Shown here: positions 43,419 through 54,573 of the stretch, one piece after another
Position numbering within the stretch: position 1 is the stretch's first letter
Layout of the letters: the number at the start of each line of letters is the position of its first letter
Assembly (NCBI RefSeq): GCF_021347895.1
Contig: NC_067122.1
Span: 37,728,215 to 37,792,214, forward strand
Origin: Acanthochromis polyacanthus
Lineage: Eukaryota > Chordata > Actinopteri > Pomacentridae
Length of the DNA stretch: 64,000 nt
Direction: 5' to 3'
Translations under genes and position numbers: made by a program
The notes under the pieces: model-generated
What the model was told of the DNA's origin: nothing
What the model saw: the letters and a program-made list of their open reading frames with translations, nothing else
Database searches by the model: none

Positions 43419-46321
43419 CTATAGGTTAATATTTAATGAATTAATAAATGGAGACCATTTTTCTTTAAATGAGTCCAATTGTTTTTTCCAGGTAGCAGAC
43501 ATTCTCTCCAGTGAAATGTGTTCTGTGAGGAGGTTCAGCCAATGGATGATGTTGAGGGCTTTCTTATCTTTCCAGTTTACTAAAATTGTTTTTTTTGGCA
43601 ATGATGATAGCTGCAAGTGTGGGTTGGATATGAATATTTGGTAAGGCTGTTAACGTTAGGTCACCAATTAGGCAAATGTTCGGGGAATGTGGAATCCCAC
43701 AGCCCAAAATATCGGAGAGTTTCTGTGTGATTAGTGCCCAGAATTGATAGACGGGTGCACATAGCCAAAGAGCGTGAAAATATGTGTCAGCCATGTTTTG
43801 GGTGCATTGAGTACATGTGTCTGAGTGTGAGAAGCCCATTTTATATAATTTATATTGGGTTATATGCGTTCTATGAAGAACCTTAAATTGGATCAGTTGT
43901 AAGTTGGTGTTTTTTTTTTGTCATTTTAAATGTGTTTTCACAGATCTGGGTCCAAAAATCAGAGTCAAAGGATTTGGATAAGTCTTTTTCCCATTTTTGA
44001 GTTGGTAGGTGAATAATCTGTCTTAGAAAGTAAACTATAAATTTTTGAGAAGTTCTTTTTTTTTCTTGGATACAGTTTCGTAATGTATTTGACAAATTCA
44101 GGTGGCTGTAAGTCAGTTGGCTGTGAAGTAGACTGAAGTGATGGTAAGCGTCTTCTTTACCTGTAGGTAGTGGAGGAAGTTTCCATTTCTTATTTCAAAT
44201 GTTTGGAGTAAGTTTGTATATGTCCTAAATATGTTATCATCAAAAAGGTGATGGAGGTGGGTGACTCCTCTCTCTGCCCATGTCCTGAAATTCTTTGATT
44301 AGCTGGTGCTCATGGTTCGATAAAGATCGCAAACAATAAAGGAGAGAGTGAACATCCTTGTCTCGTTCCCCTTTGCAAACTGAAACTTTGTGAACTGATG
44401 CCATTAGTGGTGACTGTAGCCTTGGGTGAGGTGTACAGAGCCGATATCCACTGGATAAACGACTCTCCGAAGCCAAATTTGTAGAGAACAGCGAGGAGAA
44501 AAGACCAATTAACTTTGTCAAAGGCTTTTTCTGCATCCAGTGACATAACGATAGCTTCTTTGTTGTGGTGTTGCGTCAAAGAGATTAGATTTAGAAGTCT
44601 TCTGATATTGTTGGTGGAGTGTCGGCCATTTATGAAACCTGTTTGATCAGAGTGGATTATTGACGGGATAATTTTCTCCAACCTAGAGGCAAGTGCTTTT
44701 GAGATAATTTTGATGTCAGTGTTGATTAGTGACAGAGGTCGATAGCTGGAGGGTAGTGTAGGATCTTTGTCTGGTTTCAATAATAATTTAATTGCAGCTG
44801 TATTCATGTGCAAACTTATATAACCATTATTTTTAATCTCTGTCACTGTCCTGAAGAAAAGCGGTGCTAACATTGACCAGAAATGTTTAAGAAATTCAGC
44901 AGGGAAACCATCAGGACCCGGTGCCTTGCCTGCTGGCATACTGTCTAATGCACTCTGTAATTCTTTGATAGACAATGGAGCATCTAGTGTATATCTTTAA
45001 TCTGACGTTAATTCGGGCAAGTTTAGATTGTCAAGAAAGATATGAATATCTTCTTCGTTTGGGTTAACTGTTGATAAGTATAAACTTCGGTAAAAATTAT
45101 AGAAAGTTTGGTTAATTTCCTGGGGTGACTGATTGTATTTTCCTGAGGGATCCTGAATTGCTGTTATGAAGGATTTTTCTTTATTGTGCTGGAGTTGGTT
45201 CGCAAGAAATTTTCCTGATTTATTGTTGTCTTCAAAATCACTATATCTCAGCTGTTGTAATAAGAACTCTGTTTTCTTTGATAAGATATTATCGAGTTTT
45301 AGTTTACCATTTTGTAGTTCAGACCATAATTGATCACTTGGATTTATTGCATAGTTCTCGGTAAGTTCTTTAATTTTTTCCTCAGTTTCTTCCTGTAGTT
45401 GTTGATCCTTTTTTTCTTGTACGAGGAGCACAATATTATTTTGATTACGGCTTTTCCAGTTTCCCAAAGTAAAGATGGAGATACATCGTTGGAGTCATTG
45501 TTTTTTAGAAAGTCTGCCCACTCACTTATTATTCGATCAAATTCCTGGTCTTCGAGTAGAGAGATGTTTAGGCGCCAAGTCAGAGGAGGTTTAGGGATGG
45601 AATCTGTTTGCAGGCTGAGAGATATTGGTGCATGGTCGCTGATAATGATTGGGGGAATTTTAGTAGTAGCTTTGTGTGCGATAGAGTTATTTGAAAGGAA
45701 AAAGTCAATTCCTGAAAATGTTTGGTGCACCTGAGAGAAAAAAGTATAGTCCCTCTTTGTTGGGTTTTTGAGTCTCCAGACATCTTCTAGTCCAAAATCT
45801 TTCATATAATCCTGCCTGACTTTTGCTGATTGTGGTTGTTTTGCATGTATTGGACTATTAGATCGATCTAGTGACGGGTTTAATACTATGTTGAAGTCGC
45901 CACCGATAATGGTTGTTGAGTTAGCAGATTAGTCTGCTAAGTGGGAGAAAACCATGTGAAAGAAGGCTGGATCATCATTATTTGGGGCATACAGATTAAC
46001 AATTGAATATAATTTATTAAAGATTGTTGCCTGGATAATAATATATCTGCCCTCTGAGTCCGTTACTGTGCTATTTAAAGTGAATGGTACTCTCTTATGG
46101 ATTAGAATGGAGACCCCTCTTTGTCTGCTGTTATAACAAGATGAAAAGATGATATTATAATTACAATCTAATAGAGATTTTTCTTCTGATTGTAGTAAAT
46201 GTGTTTCTTGGAGGAGCAAAATATCTGCTTTTAATTTGGAGACATAATCCATAATTTTAACTCTTTTTGTTTGTGAGCGTATGCCATGAACATTCCAGGC
46301 TACGATATTTAACTTGAACAT
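43419..46321 (-). pseudogene. L1 ORF2: endonuclease and reverse transcriptase, broken
   Basis: The APE-type endonuclease begins at 46321 (MFKLNIVAWNVHGIRS; LLLQETHLL; LYAPNNDDPAFF). An in-frame TAA near 45928 precedes the next motif (IIGGDFNIVLNPS). It resumes with SGIDFFLSN and ISDHAPISLSL at 45805-45600. A frameshift lies near 45420 and a stop near 45000. The RT at 44975-44310 has AGKAPGPDGFPAEFLK, TGFINGRHSTNN, SLDAEKAFDKVNW and GTRQGCSLSPLLFA. An internal deletion then removes the FADD catalytic block and the thumb: the text jumps from FAIFIEP to a distal segment near 44310-44240. The C-terminal domain at 43839-43419 has the zinc-knuckle-like CTQCTQNMADTYFHALWLC. It cannot support retrotransposition. 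Confidence 0.85.
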
Positions 46322-46539
46322 AGAGAGAGAAGTTCAGTCATTGAATAAGTAGCAATATAGAATATTGTCTGTGTATGTCCTTGTGAGCTGTTTGTTGCTG
46401 TCTCAGAGCTGTGAGTGTTGGAGAGTGATGTACATAGCAAGTCAGGATCTGTATATGCATTATACAATAGCACAACATTGCCTGAAAAACTATCAACAAA
46501 CACATTATAAAACATACAAGCACAATAAACATGGGGGGT

Positions 46540-46650
46540 ACATAGGGTGTAAGTGAAAGTGAGGGGGGTGAGTGTGTGAGAGGGGGAGAGGGGTAAAGGG
46601 GGAGGAGGGGGTTCTCCAGTGGGGAGTTTAGATAGGGGGAGTGTGATTTT
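46540..46650. other. Purine-rich inter-ORF spacer of L1
   Basis: Lies between the ORF1 stop (46721) and ORF2 start (46321). The plus strand is a run of G and A (gagagggggagaggggtaaa, gggggaggagggggttctcc); the L1 RNA would be pyrimidine-rich here. Confidence 0.5.
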
Positions 46651-46720
46651 GATTTTTTTTTCTAAACTAAATTACTAAGTGGTATACTAAGTATTTAAGA
46701 CATCATTATTATTATTATTA

Positions 46721-47016
46721 TTAGAAGAGCCAGGGGGTAATGGAAGATTCCCGAAATAGCTGCCCATCTATGTATAGTTTGTCCACAACTAGTGCAGTCC
46801 GTTTACCTTTCTGCCTGTGTTCTTTCATGATGGGGTATAAAACTTTGCGCCTCTCATTTATTTCTCTGGGAAACTGATCATTCATCCCGTAAGACGTACC
46901 TTTCAGCTCCCGTCCTTTGCTCCTTACGAGCACTTTCTGTTGGAAGTGCTCGAACTTTGAGATAATAGAACGGGGACGGTTTCCTCCTCGGGGTCCGAGC
47001 TGGTGGATGCAGTGGA
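46721..47016 (-). pseudogene. L1 ORF1, C-terminal part
   Basis: The frame resumes after the L2 with FHCIHQLGPRGGNRPR, then IISKFEHFQQKVLVRSKGR, YGMNDQFPREINERRKVLYP and MKEHRQKGKRTALVVDKLYI. This is the L1 ORF1p C-terminal domain, which with the RRM binds the element's RNA. It reads to a stop at 46721. Upstream codons within the L2 tail (CLALPCLALP) are not part of the protein. Confidence 0.8.
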
Positions 47017-47051
47017 AAGGCAAGGCAAGGCAAGGCAAGGCAAGGCAAGGC
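47017..47051. repeat. (GGCAA)n tail repeat of the L2
   Basis: Seven or so pentamers marking the 3' end of the L2 on the minus strand. L2/CR1 LINEs end in short tandem repeats rather than poly(A). Confidence 0.85.
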
Positions 47052-47362
47052 AAATTTATCTATATAGCACATTTCAACAACGAGGCGATTCAAAGTGCTT
47101 TACAAAGACAGGATGATGATTATTAAAAGAAAAACAAAAGAAAACATTTATGAAATCATTAAAAAAAAAGTCAGAACAGTAAAAAGATCAAAAACAGAAG
47201 TCAGAAAACAAGGGCAATTATTAAAAGAAAAACAGAACAGTAAAAAGATCAAAAACAAGAGTCAGAAAATAAGGGCTGTTTGAAATAACTGTCATAAAAT
47301 AAGAGTTAAAATAATTGTTAAAAGTAACTCATAAAATAAGGTTTAAAATAATTTAAAATACT

Positions 47363-50300
47363 TTAATCAAAAGCAGCTGAGAACAGGTACGTCTTAAGAA
47401 TGGATTTAAATGTGCTGAGAGTTTCAGCTGATCTACAGTTTTCTGGGAGTTTGTTCCATATATATGGGGCATAGAAGCTGAATGATGCTTCTCCGTGTTT
47501 GGTTTTTACTCTAGGAACTACTAGAAGATCTGATCCAGATGACCTGAGTGGTCTGGGTGGTTCATACTGAGTCAGGAGGTCTCTGATGTATTTTGGTCCT
47601 AGACCATTTAAAGCTTTGTAGACCAGCAGCAGGACTTTAAAATCTACCCTCTGAGTGACAGGAAGCCAGTGTAAGGACTTTAAAACTGGAGTGATATGAT
47701 CTCTTTTCTTGGTTTTAGTGAGGACTCGGGCAGCAGAATTTTGAATCTGCTGCAGTTGTTTGAGTGTTTTTTTAGGTAGACCTGTAAAGATACTGTTACA
47801 GTAATCAAGCCGACTGAAAATAAATGCATGGACGAGCTTTTCCAGGTCCTGCTGAGACATCAGCCCTTTAATTCTTGAGATATTTTTTAAGTGATAGTAA
47901 GCTGACTTTGTAACTGCTTTAATGTGTTTTCCAAAACTGAGTTCTGAGTCCATCACCACACCCATATTTCTGGCCTGGTCTGCAGTTTTTTAGCTGTAAA
48001 GACTGAAGCTCTAGGCTCACCTTTAATCGCTCTTCCTTGGCTCCAAAAACCATTACCTCAGTTTTGTCTTTATTTAACTGAAGAAAGTTTTGACACAGCC
48101 ACTCATTTATCTGTTCAATACACTTTCCCAGCACCTGTATAGGGCCATGGTCTCCTGGGGACATTGTAATGTAGATCTGCATGTCATCTGCATAGCTATG
48201 GTAACTTACATTATTGTTTTCAATAATCTGAGCCAGTGGGAGCATATAGATGTTAAACAGAAGAGGCCCCAGGATGGAACCTTGGAGAACTCCACATGTA
48301 ATTACTGTCTGCTCAGACGTGAAGTTACCTATAGACACAAAGTAATTCCTATTCTTTAGGTAAGATTTGAACCAGTTGAGTACTGTGCTGGATAGTCCCA
48401 CCCAGTTCTCCAGTCGGTTAAGTAGTATATTGTGGTCGACTGTGTCAAACGCAGCACTCAGATCCAGCAGAACTAGGACCGACATCCTGCCGCTGTCTGT
48501 GTTTAAGTGGATGTCATTAATTACCTTGATGAGAGCCGTCTCAGTGCTGTGGTGCTGTCGAAAACCTGACTGAAAAACATTGAAGCTGTTATTTTTTATT
48601 AGGTAATTGTTTAGCTGTTGAAAAACTGCTTTTTCAATGATCTTACTTTAAAATGGGAGATTAGAGATTGGTCTGTAGCTATTCATTTGTAACTTGTCGA
48701 GGCTGCTCTTTTTTAAAAGTGGTGTAATCACAGCAGTTTTTAAAGCCTGAGGAAAAACACCTGACATAAGAGACAAGTTCACAATCCATAAAAGATCCAC
48801 CAGCAGTACTTGGGAGACTTTTTTGAGAAACCTTGTTGGCAGAATATCCAGACAGCAGGAGGAGGAGTTTAGTTGATGTATAATGTCCTCCAGGTTTTGT
48901 GATTAATAGGATTAAATTGCGTCATGGTGTTTAAAATGGTTTTACGCTGACACAGGGCATATCCTGAACCTGCTGTGGGGGCACTAACTGTTTGTCTAAT
49001 GTTTTGGATTTTCTCTATAAAGAATGATGCAAAGTCGTTGCAGGCCCTGGTAGAATGCAGCTCAGGGGCTACTGACACACGAGGGTTTGTTAGTCTGTCC
49101 ACGGTAGCAAATAAGGCTCATGTACTGTGACTGTTTTTGGTGATTATATCTGCGAAATAAGATTGTCTTGCATTTCTAAGTTGTAAATTGTAAGTCCACA
49201 GTTTCTCTTTGTAAATGTCATAATGAACCTGGAGTTTTGATTTTCGCCATCTACGTTCAGCTTTCCTACACTCTCTTTTGCCATTTCTGACCAGTGTGGC
49301 ATTTCTCCATGGAGATTTTTTCTTACCAGAGATAACTTTCACCTTAGTTGGAGCAATGACATCCATAATGTTTACAATTTTAGCATTAAAACTACCTATC
49401 AGCTCATCGACTGAAGCCCCAGATAGAGCTGGTGTAGAAGAAAAAGCCTGGTTAAATATTTCAGAGGTGTTTTCAGTAATACACCGTTTTTTGGTTACCT
49501 CCGTGAAAGTTGCTGACTGCACCGAGACAGTGCTCTCAAAGAAAACACAGGAATGATCAGAAAGACCAACGTCAGACACTGTAACATTGGAAATACTCAG
49601 ACCCTTGGAGATAAGTAGGTCTAACGTATGCCCTTTGTCATGTGTGGCCTCTGTTACATGCTGAACCAGCCCAAAGTTGTCAAGAGTGTTACATAGATCT
49701 ATAGTCCCTCTGCCCTGAGGATTGTCAATATGGATGTTAAAGTCACCAGCAATAATTACACAGTCAAAATCAATGCAGATCATAGACAGCAGTTCACTAA
49801 AATCATCAAAAAAGTTTGCACAGTATTTAGGAGGCCTGTAAACATTAAGTAGCACAACTCGAGATGAGGACTTCAGTTGAAGGGCTATGTACTCAAACGA
49901 GGAGAAATGTTCAAAGGATAACTGCTGATATTGAAAAGATTCTTTGAATAAAATTGCAACACCGCCCCCTCTCTTGTGCACCCTGGCCTCACTGATAAAA
50001 CTGAAGTTGGGAGGGGTCGACTCGATGAGAACAGCTGTACTGTTATTTTGGTCTAACCAAGTTTTAGTTAAAAACATAAAATCAAGATTGTGCTCAATAA
50101 TAAAATCATTAATTAAAAATGTCTTCCCAGCTAAAGATCTAATGTTTAATAGAGCCATCGTTAATGTTTGAGGAGTTTTGCCTGCCATGTGAGCGGAAGA
50201 TGTTTGTGGTTCACAAATAATATGTAATATATTTAAGAGCTTTTTCTTTCTGTGTCTTGACATAGCCACCTTTCTTTTTCTGTTGCCTACTAGGACAGAA

Positions 50301-50383
50301 ATACTGGTTACCTGATTTCCATAAGGCCCCGGCTTTTCCTGGTTGATGACATTAATATCAGCTTTGAAGCCTGGACCTGGCAC
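47363..50383 (-). pseudogene. L2 ORF2: endonuclease and reverse transcriptase, few disruptions
   Basis: The endonuclease frame at 50383-49118 (421 codons; first true Met probably MSRHRKKK near 50264) contains LTMALLNIRSLAGK, FLTKTWLDQNNS, RGGGVAILFKESF, VIIAGDFNIHID, DKGHTLDLLIS and VSDVGLSDHS. A frameshift lies near 49110 and a stop near 48650 (after YRPISNLPF). The RT reads MSVLVLLDLSAAFDTVDHNI, GVLQGSILGPLLFNIY and the catalytic YADDMQIY (48485-47919). Another frameshift near 47965 leads to the C-terminal domain (MGVVMDSELSFGKHI, FIFSRLDYCNSIFTGLP, SLHWLPV, APYIWNKLP), ending at 47363. All catalytic motifs are readable, so decay is limited, but this copy is inactive in cis. Confidence 0.85.
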
Positions 50384-50386
50384 ATA

Positions 50387-52237
50387 TCAGACATCAGAAA
50401 CAACTGAATTTTCAAAGACAAGACTAGTTGGCAAGCATATGGGATTTCGGCGTGGTGTCAGTTTTGTTCCAGCATTAACACGCCTTTTCATGTCATCTGT
50501 GAAATCCAGATGAGTAGGGGAAGGAGAGAGACTGGCTGGGGAGGGTAAGGAGTTAGGGGAGGTTTCCTCTTGCTGTGGGGGTGAAGATGGACAGTGGTCT
50601 GTTGGATGAGTGGCAGGAGGCGATGATGTAGTTGAGGCCTCTCTCTGAGTCCCTTGTTGTCCTTGATCTGTTGGATGAGGGGAAGGAGGCGATGGTGTAG
50701 TTGAAGCCTCTCTCTGGGTCCCTTGTTGTTCTTGATCTGTTGGATGAAGGGGAGGAAGTGGTGATGCAGTTGAGGCCTCTCTCTGGGTCCCTTGTTGCCC
50801 TTGATCTGTTGGATGAGGGGCAGGAGGCGATGATGTAGTTGAGGCCTCTCTCTGGGTCCCTTGTTGTCCTTGATCTGTTGGATGAGGGGCAGGAGGTGGT
50901 GACGTAGTTGAGGCCTCCTCCTGGGTTTCTTGTTGTCTTTGATCTGTTGGATGAGGGGCAGGAGGTGGTGACGTAGTTGGGGGCTCTTCCTGGGTTCCTT
51001 GTTGTCCTTGGTCATTCCTTATCTCCAGCAGCAACAGTTCTTCTCCAGCGTGCTGTGCAATCTGTTGTTTTGAATGTCCTTGGCTTTTATCTCTGACTGT
51101 GGCTGGTGTCTGACGCACGGAGTAGAAAATGTTTGAGCACAGTAGCAGCAGTCCTGATCTGTTAAGGAAAATTCCATTTGCCTTAAAGAGGTGTCTGCGT
51201 TCCCCAAAGATGTTGAAATTGTCAATGAAGTTTATTGATTGAGCAGCACATGTAGCTTTGAGCCATCTGTTTAGCAGCATCAGCCTGCTAAATTTCTCAT
51301 CTCCTCTCCGGACTGTAGGTAGTGGACCGCTCACATAAACAACAGGTTTCAGACCTCTGACTCTGTTCAGCAGATCCATGAAGTCCTGTTTCAGCACTTC
51401 TGACTGCTGCTTCTCTATGTCGAGGGCTCCCATATGTATGACAAGGGATTTAGCTGTGGGATGCTCAGCAGTGATCCTCATAATTTTCTTAGAAATGTCA
51501 GACACCGTATCATTGTTAAAGCACAACACTTTGGTGCTTTTTTTGCTACAAAAATGCTTTAGATCATTCATAGCTCTGTCACCCACTATCAGAGTTTGAG
51601 GCCCAGTAGTAAGCTCTTTCCTCAACCTTTATGGCTCAGCAGTTAGCTCATTCTGCAGCCTTTTAGTGCCATACCTTAGTCTTCTTTCAGGAGATGAACT
51701 CTTTTGGGGGGTGTCAGAATCTTGTTGCAGTACAGCAAACCTGTTCTCCAACTGAACCTCTGTTTCTTGGTTTTGTTTACTCTTATTCCTGGTTGTAGCC
51801 ACTGTCCAGGGCTCTTTACTTCTCTGTATTGGTGTGGAAGAGATATTGCTACAGGATGGCAGAGCCGGCCAACCAGTTTCGTCACTAATCTCTGTGTGTT
51901 GGATTCTGCCTGTAGTCTGCCTTTCCATATCAGCTGTATTCATACCTGAGGTCTGCTTTGGCTTTGCTCCAAGCAAGTTCCAGGGAGTACTGCTGGCTGA
52001 TATGTGGCTGTTTCGACAGGCCTCCTCGTCCTTGGCGGTGGTGCTAATTAGCTGTCTGTTGGCCTTCTCTTGTCCACTGCTTTGAATCACCGGTAGAGTG
52101 GTCTCATTTCCATAGTGTCCATTAACCTCCATTTTCACTTCCAATCGGTGCATTTTCATTTCCAGGACTGTTATCTTCTGGAGGAATTTGTGATAATCAT
52201 TCATGGAAACGGGAGGCATCTTGCTGCTAGTTAGCAC
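50387..52237 (-). pseudogene. L2 ORF1: coiled coil plus degenerate SGNH esterase, one stop
   Basis: The first part, 52237-51629 (about 200 codons; likely start MPPVSMNDYHKF), has a short leucine/methionine coiled coil (FLQKITVLEMKMHRLEVKME) and a Ser/Gln-rich linker. A single in-frame TAA near 51629 separates it from 412 more codons (51625-50387). These open with the esterase fold of CR1/L2 ORF1 proteins. Block I reads LIVGDRAMND (GDS expected), block III reads HMGALDI (GxND expected), and the last block reads ANGIFLNRSG where an aspartate/histidine pair is usual. All catalytic positions seem lost. Residues about 205-345 are six in-frame 23-residue repeats (HPTDQGQQGTQREASTTS). The ORF ends four bases before ORF2. 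The family role is RNA binding and chaperoning. Confidence 0.75.
50583..51005 (-). repeat. 69-bp in-frame minisatellite in L2 ORF1
   Basis: Six copies of a 69-bp unit (gatctgttggatgagggg at the start of each on plus), diverged at a few positions each. The length is a multiple of three, so the reading frame is preserved. Confidence 0.85.
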
Positions 52238-52547
52238 TTGCTAGTATCTCGGAACGACGGGCCGGCTGCCCAGACACAAGTGATCGGAGGCCGCCTTGTC
52301 CTCCCGCAGAAAAGCGCTCACAAACCTCGACTTCGGTCCGTAATCCACGTCAGTCTGGGTTCGCTGTGAGATTCTTGTTGCTTCTCAAGAGAGAAGCAAT
52401 GCTGAATAAAGTGCGAGCTGTGTACTTAGCTGTGTATTAGCCTGTATTAGCCTGTATTAGCTAATGTTTTTGACCGTATCCGTAGGGATGTTAAGCGCTG
52501 ACACCATGAAGTTTTTAACAAGGGACTCTGGGTTATCCGGTGTGGAC

Positions 52548-54030
52548 TAGGGATGGCTCGATACCACTTTTTCACATCCGATTCCGACGGCGATACTGAT
52601 CCGATACCGATATGATTCTTTTTGTCATTCTAAAAGTTGTTAATAATACATGGATGGAATTTGCTTGACACTGACATCTAAAAACACCACGTTCATTGTA
52701 CAACACCTGTTGTGGTCCCCTAAAGAAAGAAGGAAAACATGTAACAAAAACTTAAAGCTCACATCGCTTTTAACAGCGTTTGTAAACACAACAGGCCCAG
52801 CTGCACCATTCAAATGTTTGAAATAAAACTGCAACTTGGTGCACATATTTAAACTTAATAATCCCAGTGTATAAACAGAAAAGCCACATTACACCTCAAT
52901 GGCATTGCAAGGCTGCAATAAATAATTTTATGAACAATGTAGGTAGTACTCTCCAAGTTGCACATGGCTTCTCAAGACACACAATCAAAACAATAAAAAT
53001 CTAGGCTATACACCTGATTTGCTGCACCAAAACAAAAACAGAAAAACAAGGGTAAACAGTGACAGTGCAATCTAGTGTCTTTCTTCTTTTGCATGCAGCC
53101 GCTGATGTTGTACTGTATGTAAAACACAGTGAACAATTATTTTATTGACACGTGTACAATACTGATGGAATATAAACAATATCTGGGGATTAAACCCTGT
53201 CCTAACGTTCTCATGCGAGTGAAGCTGAGAGCAGCGTAGGATCTCCCCTGATGCCATTTAGACACCGGTGGGTGGACGCGCGGATGAGAAGAGGAGAGAC
53301 CTGTCACCTAATCATATGTAACACGAAAACATGTCCACAGTTCGCTATCACATTAACCAGAAAAACAGTAGAAAACAGCAAAAAAAAAAAAAAACAGTAA
53401 ACGTACAACAGAAAAGCTGTCAAGCGGCCACAGAGTGAAATGTAAGGCGCACACGCTCCCGCGAAAATACTACAACAATCCACATTTTCCACCACACAAG
53501 GTAGTCGGTCATCCAGAAAAATGAACTCCACAATTTTCTCTGTTATATTTTGGCGTTGGAGCGAGTTTTGTACTCTTCTGTAGTGCTTCCTGCAACAATG
53601 GTTGCCGTGGATCACTTTTTGTTTTGCACTCGCCTGTAAAAAGTCTCCGTACTGCTTTTCATGATGCTTCTGCAGATGCTTTATTAAGTGCGTTGTGTTA
53701 AAATGTCTGGTTTTGCTGCCACCCCTTGAGACACTCATTTTGCAAACGTTGCACTCAGCTATTGTACTTTTCTCCTCCGTTCGCATATTGTAAGCCGGCT
53801 TCTGTTCACTCTCTGCTCACGTGACGAAAACACGGGAACATGGCAACCATGGCAATAGCTCGTCTGTGTTACGGCATGTCGTGAAAAGTGAAGATGAGGA
53901 TATATGAGACAGACTGGGCTTATGGATCGGATCGAACGAGTTCTAATATAAAACTCCGACGCTCGATCCAGTCATTTTGGCCTGGATCGAACTCGATATC
54001 GATTCAGCGGATTGGATCGAACCATCCCTA
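52548..54030 (-). mobile_element. hAT element (1,483 bp) with BED-finger ORF, internally deleted
   Basis: Terminal inverted repeats tagggatggctcgat (52548) and its near-complement atcgaaccatccctac-type end (54030) are flanked by a perfect 8-bp duplication, gtgtggac, at 52540-52547 and 54031-54038, the hAT hallmark. Removing it restores the L1 ORF1 text across the site. Only a short BED-type ORF is present; the DDE/RNase H-like catalytic domain is absent. Confidence 0.9.
53304..53786 (-). CDS. BED zinc-finger protein of the hAT element
   Basis: A 160-codon ORF starting MRTEEKSTIAECNVCKMS. Residues 12-50 form a BED finger: CNVC, then an aromatic/basic loop, then HLIKHLQKHHEKQY supplying the histidines. 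The remainder (residues 65-160) shows no catalytic hAT motif and ends in hydrophobic, Phe-rich text read from an A-rich run, so the true protein probably ended or spliced earlier. In full hAT (ZBED-like) transposases this domain binds the element ends. A DNA-binding domain without a nuclease could act as a repressor of active relatives; that is inference. Confidence 0.6.
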   Translation of the reverse strand: MRTEEKSTIAECNVCKMSVSRGGSKTRHFNTTHLIKHLQKHHEKQYGDFLQASAKQKVIHGNHCCRKHYRRVQNSLQRQNITEKIVEFIFLDDRLPCVVENVDCCSIFAGACAPYISLCGRLTAFLLYVYCFFFFLLFSTVFLVNVIANCGHVFVLHMIR

Positions 54031-54573
54031 GTGTGGACCCAGGGATGCCAGAGAAGATCAGGTTTTCCCGCATACTCCTCGACTGAATGTCCAGGACGGT
54101 CTCCTTCAGGGTTTTGTTCTCTTTTTTAAGTGCAGTCACCTCTGAAGTGACGGCGGAGTTCCGAGCTGTCTCTCTGCAGGTCCTCTATCTGCTGGTGAGT
54201 GAACTCTCGGGTTGCCTTCAGGTCCTTAATCTCCTGGTGAAGCAGACCAAGGATATCGAGTTTTTTATTAATAGATTCGAGGACACTTACCTGGATATCC
54301 GTGGTCTGCAGGTCTAGCGTGTCAGTCACGGAGTCGACTTTCTTCTTCTTGTTTGAGTTCTGGGTGACCAGAGCGGAGTTTGGGTCTTCCATAGTGCACC
54401 GGACGAAGTAGTTGTCGATAAATCTCTCGAGGTCCTCCACTTTTAGCACTACTTCTGCGATCTTGAGCAGGCTACTTAGTTAGGTTTTTTTTTTAATATA
54501 TAAATTAGTCGAGAAAACGGCGATTTGTTTACTTCTAATCTAGCAGCTGGGGGCCGCCATGTTGAATTTTGTC

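Larger units (their letters stand above)
47017..52459 (-). mobile_element. L2-clade (CR1-group) LINE, nearly full length (5.4 kb)
   Basis: The minus-strand order is 5' UTR (52459-52220), ORF1 (52237-50387), ORF2 (50383-47363) and a 3' UTR. It ends in the L2 signature tail: ctatatagataaatttgcc followed by (gcctt)n, seen on plus as (ggcaa)n at 47017-47051. It interrupts L1 ORF1 between the codons for KNIS and FHCIHQLG, which fixes both boundaries to within a few bases. No clear target duplication is found, typical of L2. Confidence 0.85.
52460..54480 (-). pseudogene. L1 ORF1, N-terminal part, split by a hAT element
   Basis: The likely start is MEDPNSALVTQNSNKKKK near 54393. A coiled coil follows (SVLESINKKLDILGLLHQEI, EFTHQQIEDLQRDSSELR), with a one-base frameshift near 54170. 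It continues as VTSEVTALKKENKTLKETVL, then the RRM start (SRSMRENLIFSGIPG) at the edge of the hAT element. Beyond that element (52547-52460) it continues NPESLVKNFMVSALNI, then KNIS, where the L2 begins. The protein trimerises through the coiled coil and binds RNA in intact relatives. Confidence 0.8.
40803..54561 (-). mobile_element. L1-clade LINE, full-length but broken, with nested elements
   Basis: The minus-strand order is 5' UTR (from 54561), ORF1 (interrupted), ORF2 (46321-43419), a long G-rich 3' UTR, and a short A-run (complement at 40803-40810). The sequence just outside each end is similar: ttgaaatattgtc at 40790-40802 and ttgaattttgtc at 54562-54573. I read this as a diverged target-site duplication. 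An L2 (47017-52459) sits in ORF1 and a hAT element (52548-54030) further upstream in ORF1. Without them the L1 is about 6.8 kb. Confidence 0.8.

Noticed and set aside
47095..47283. Lysine-rich 62-codon ORF
   Set aside because: A-rich sequence in the L2 3' UTR; no homology.
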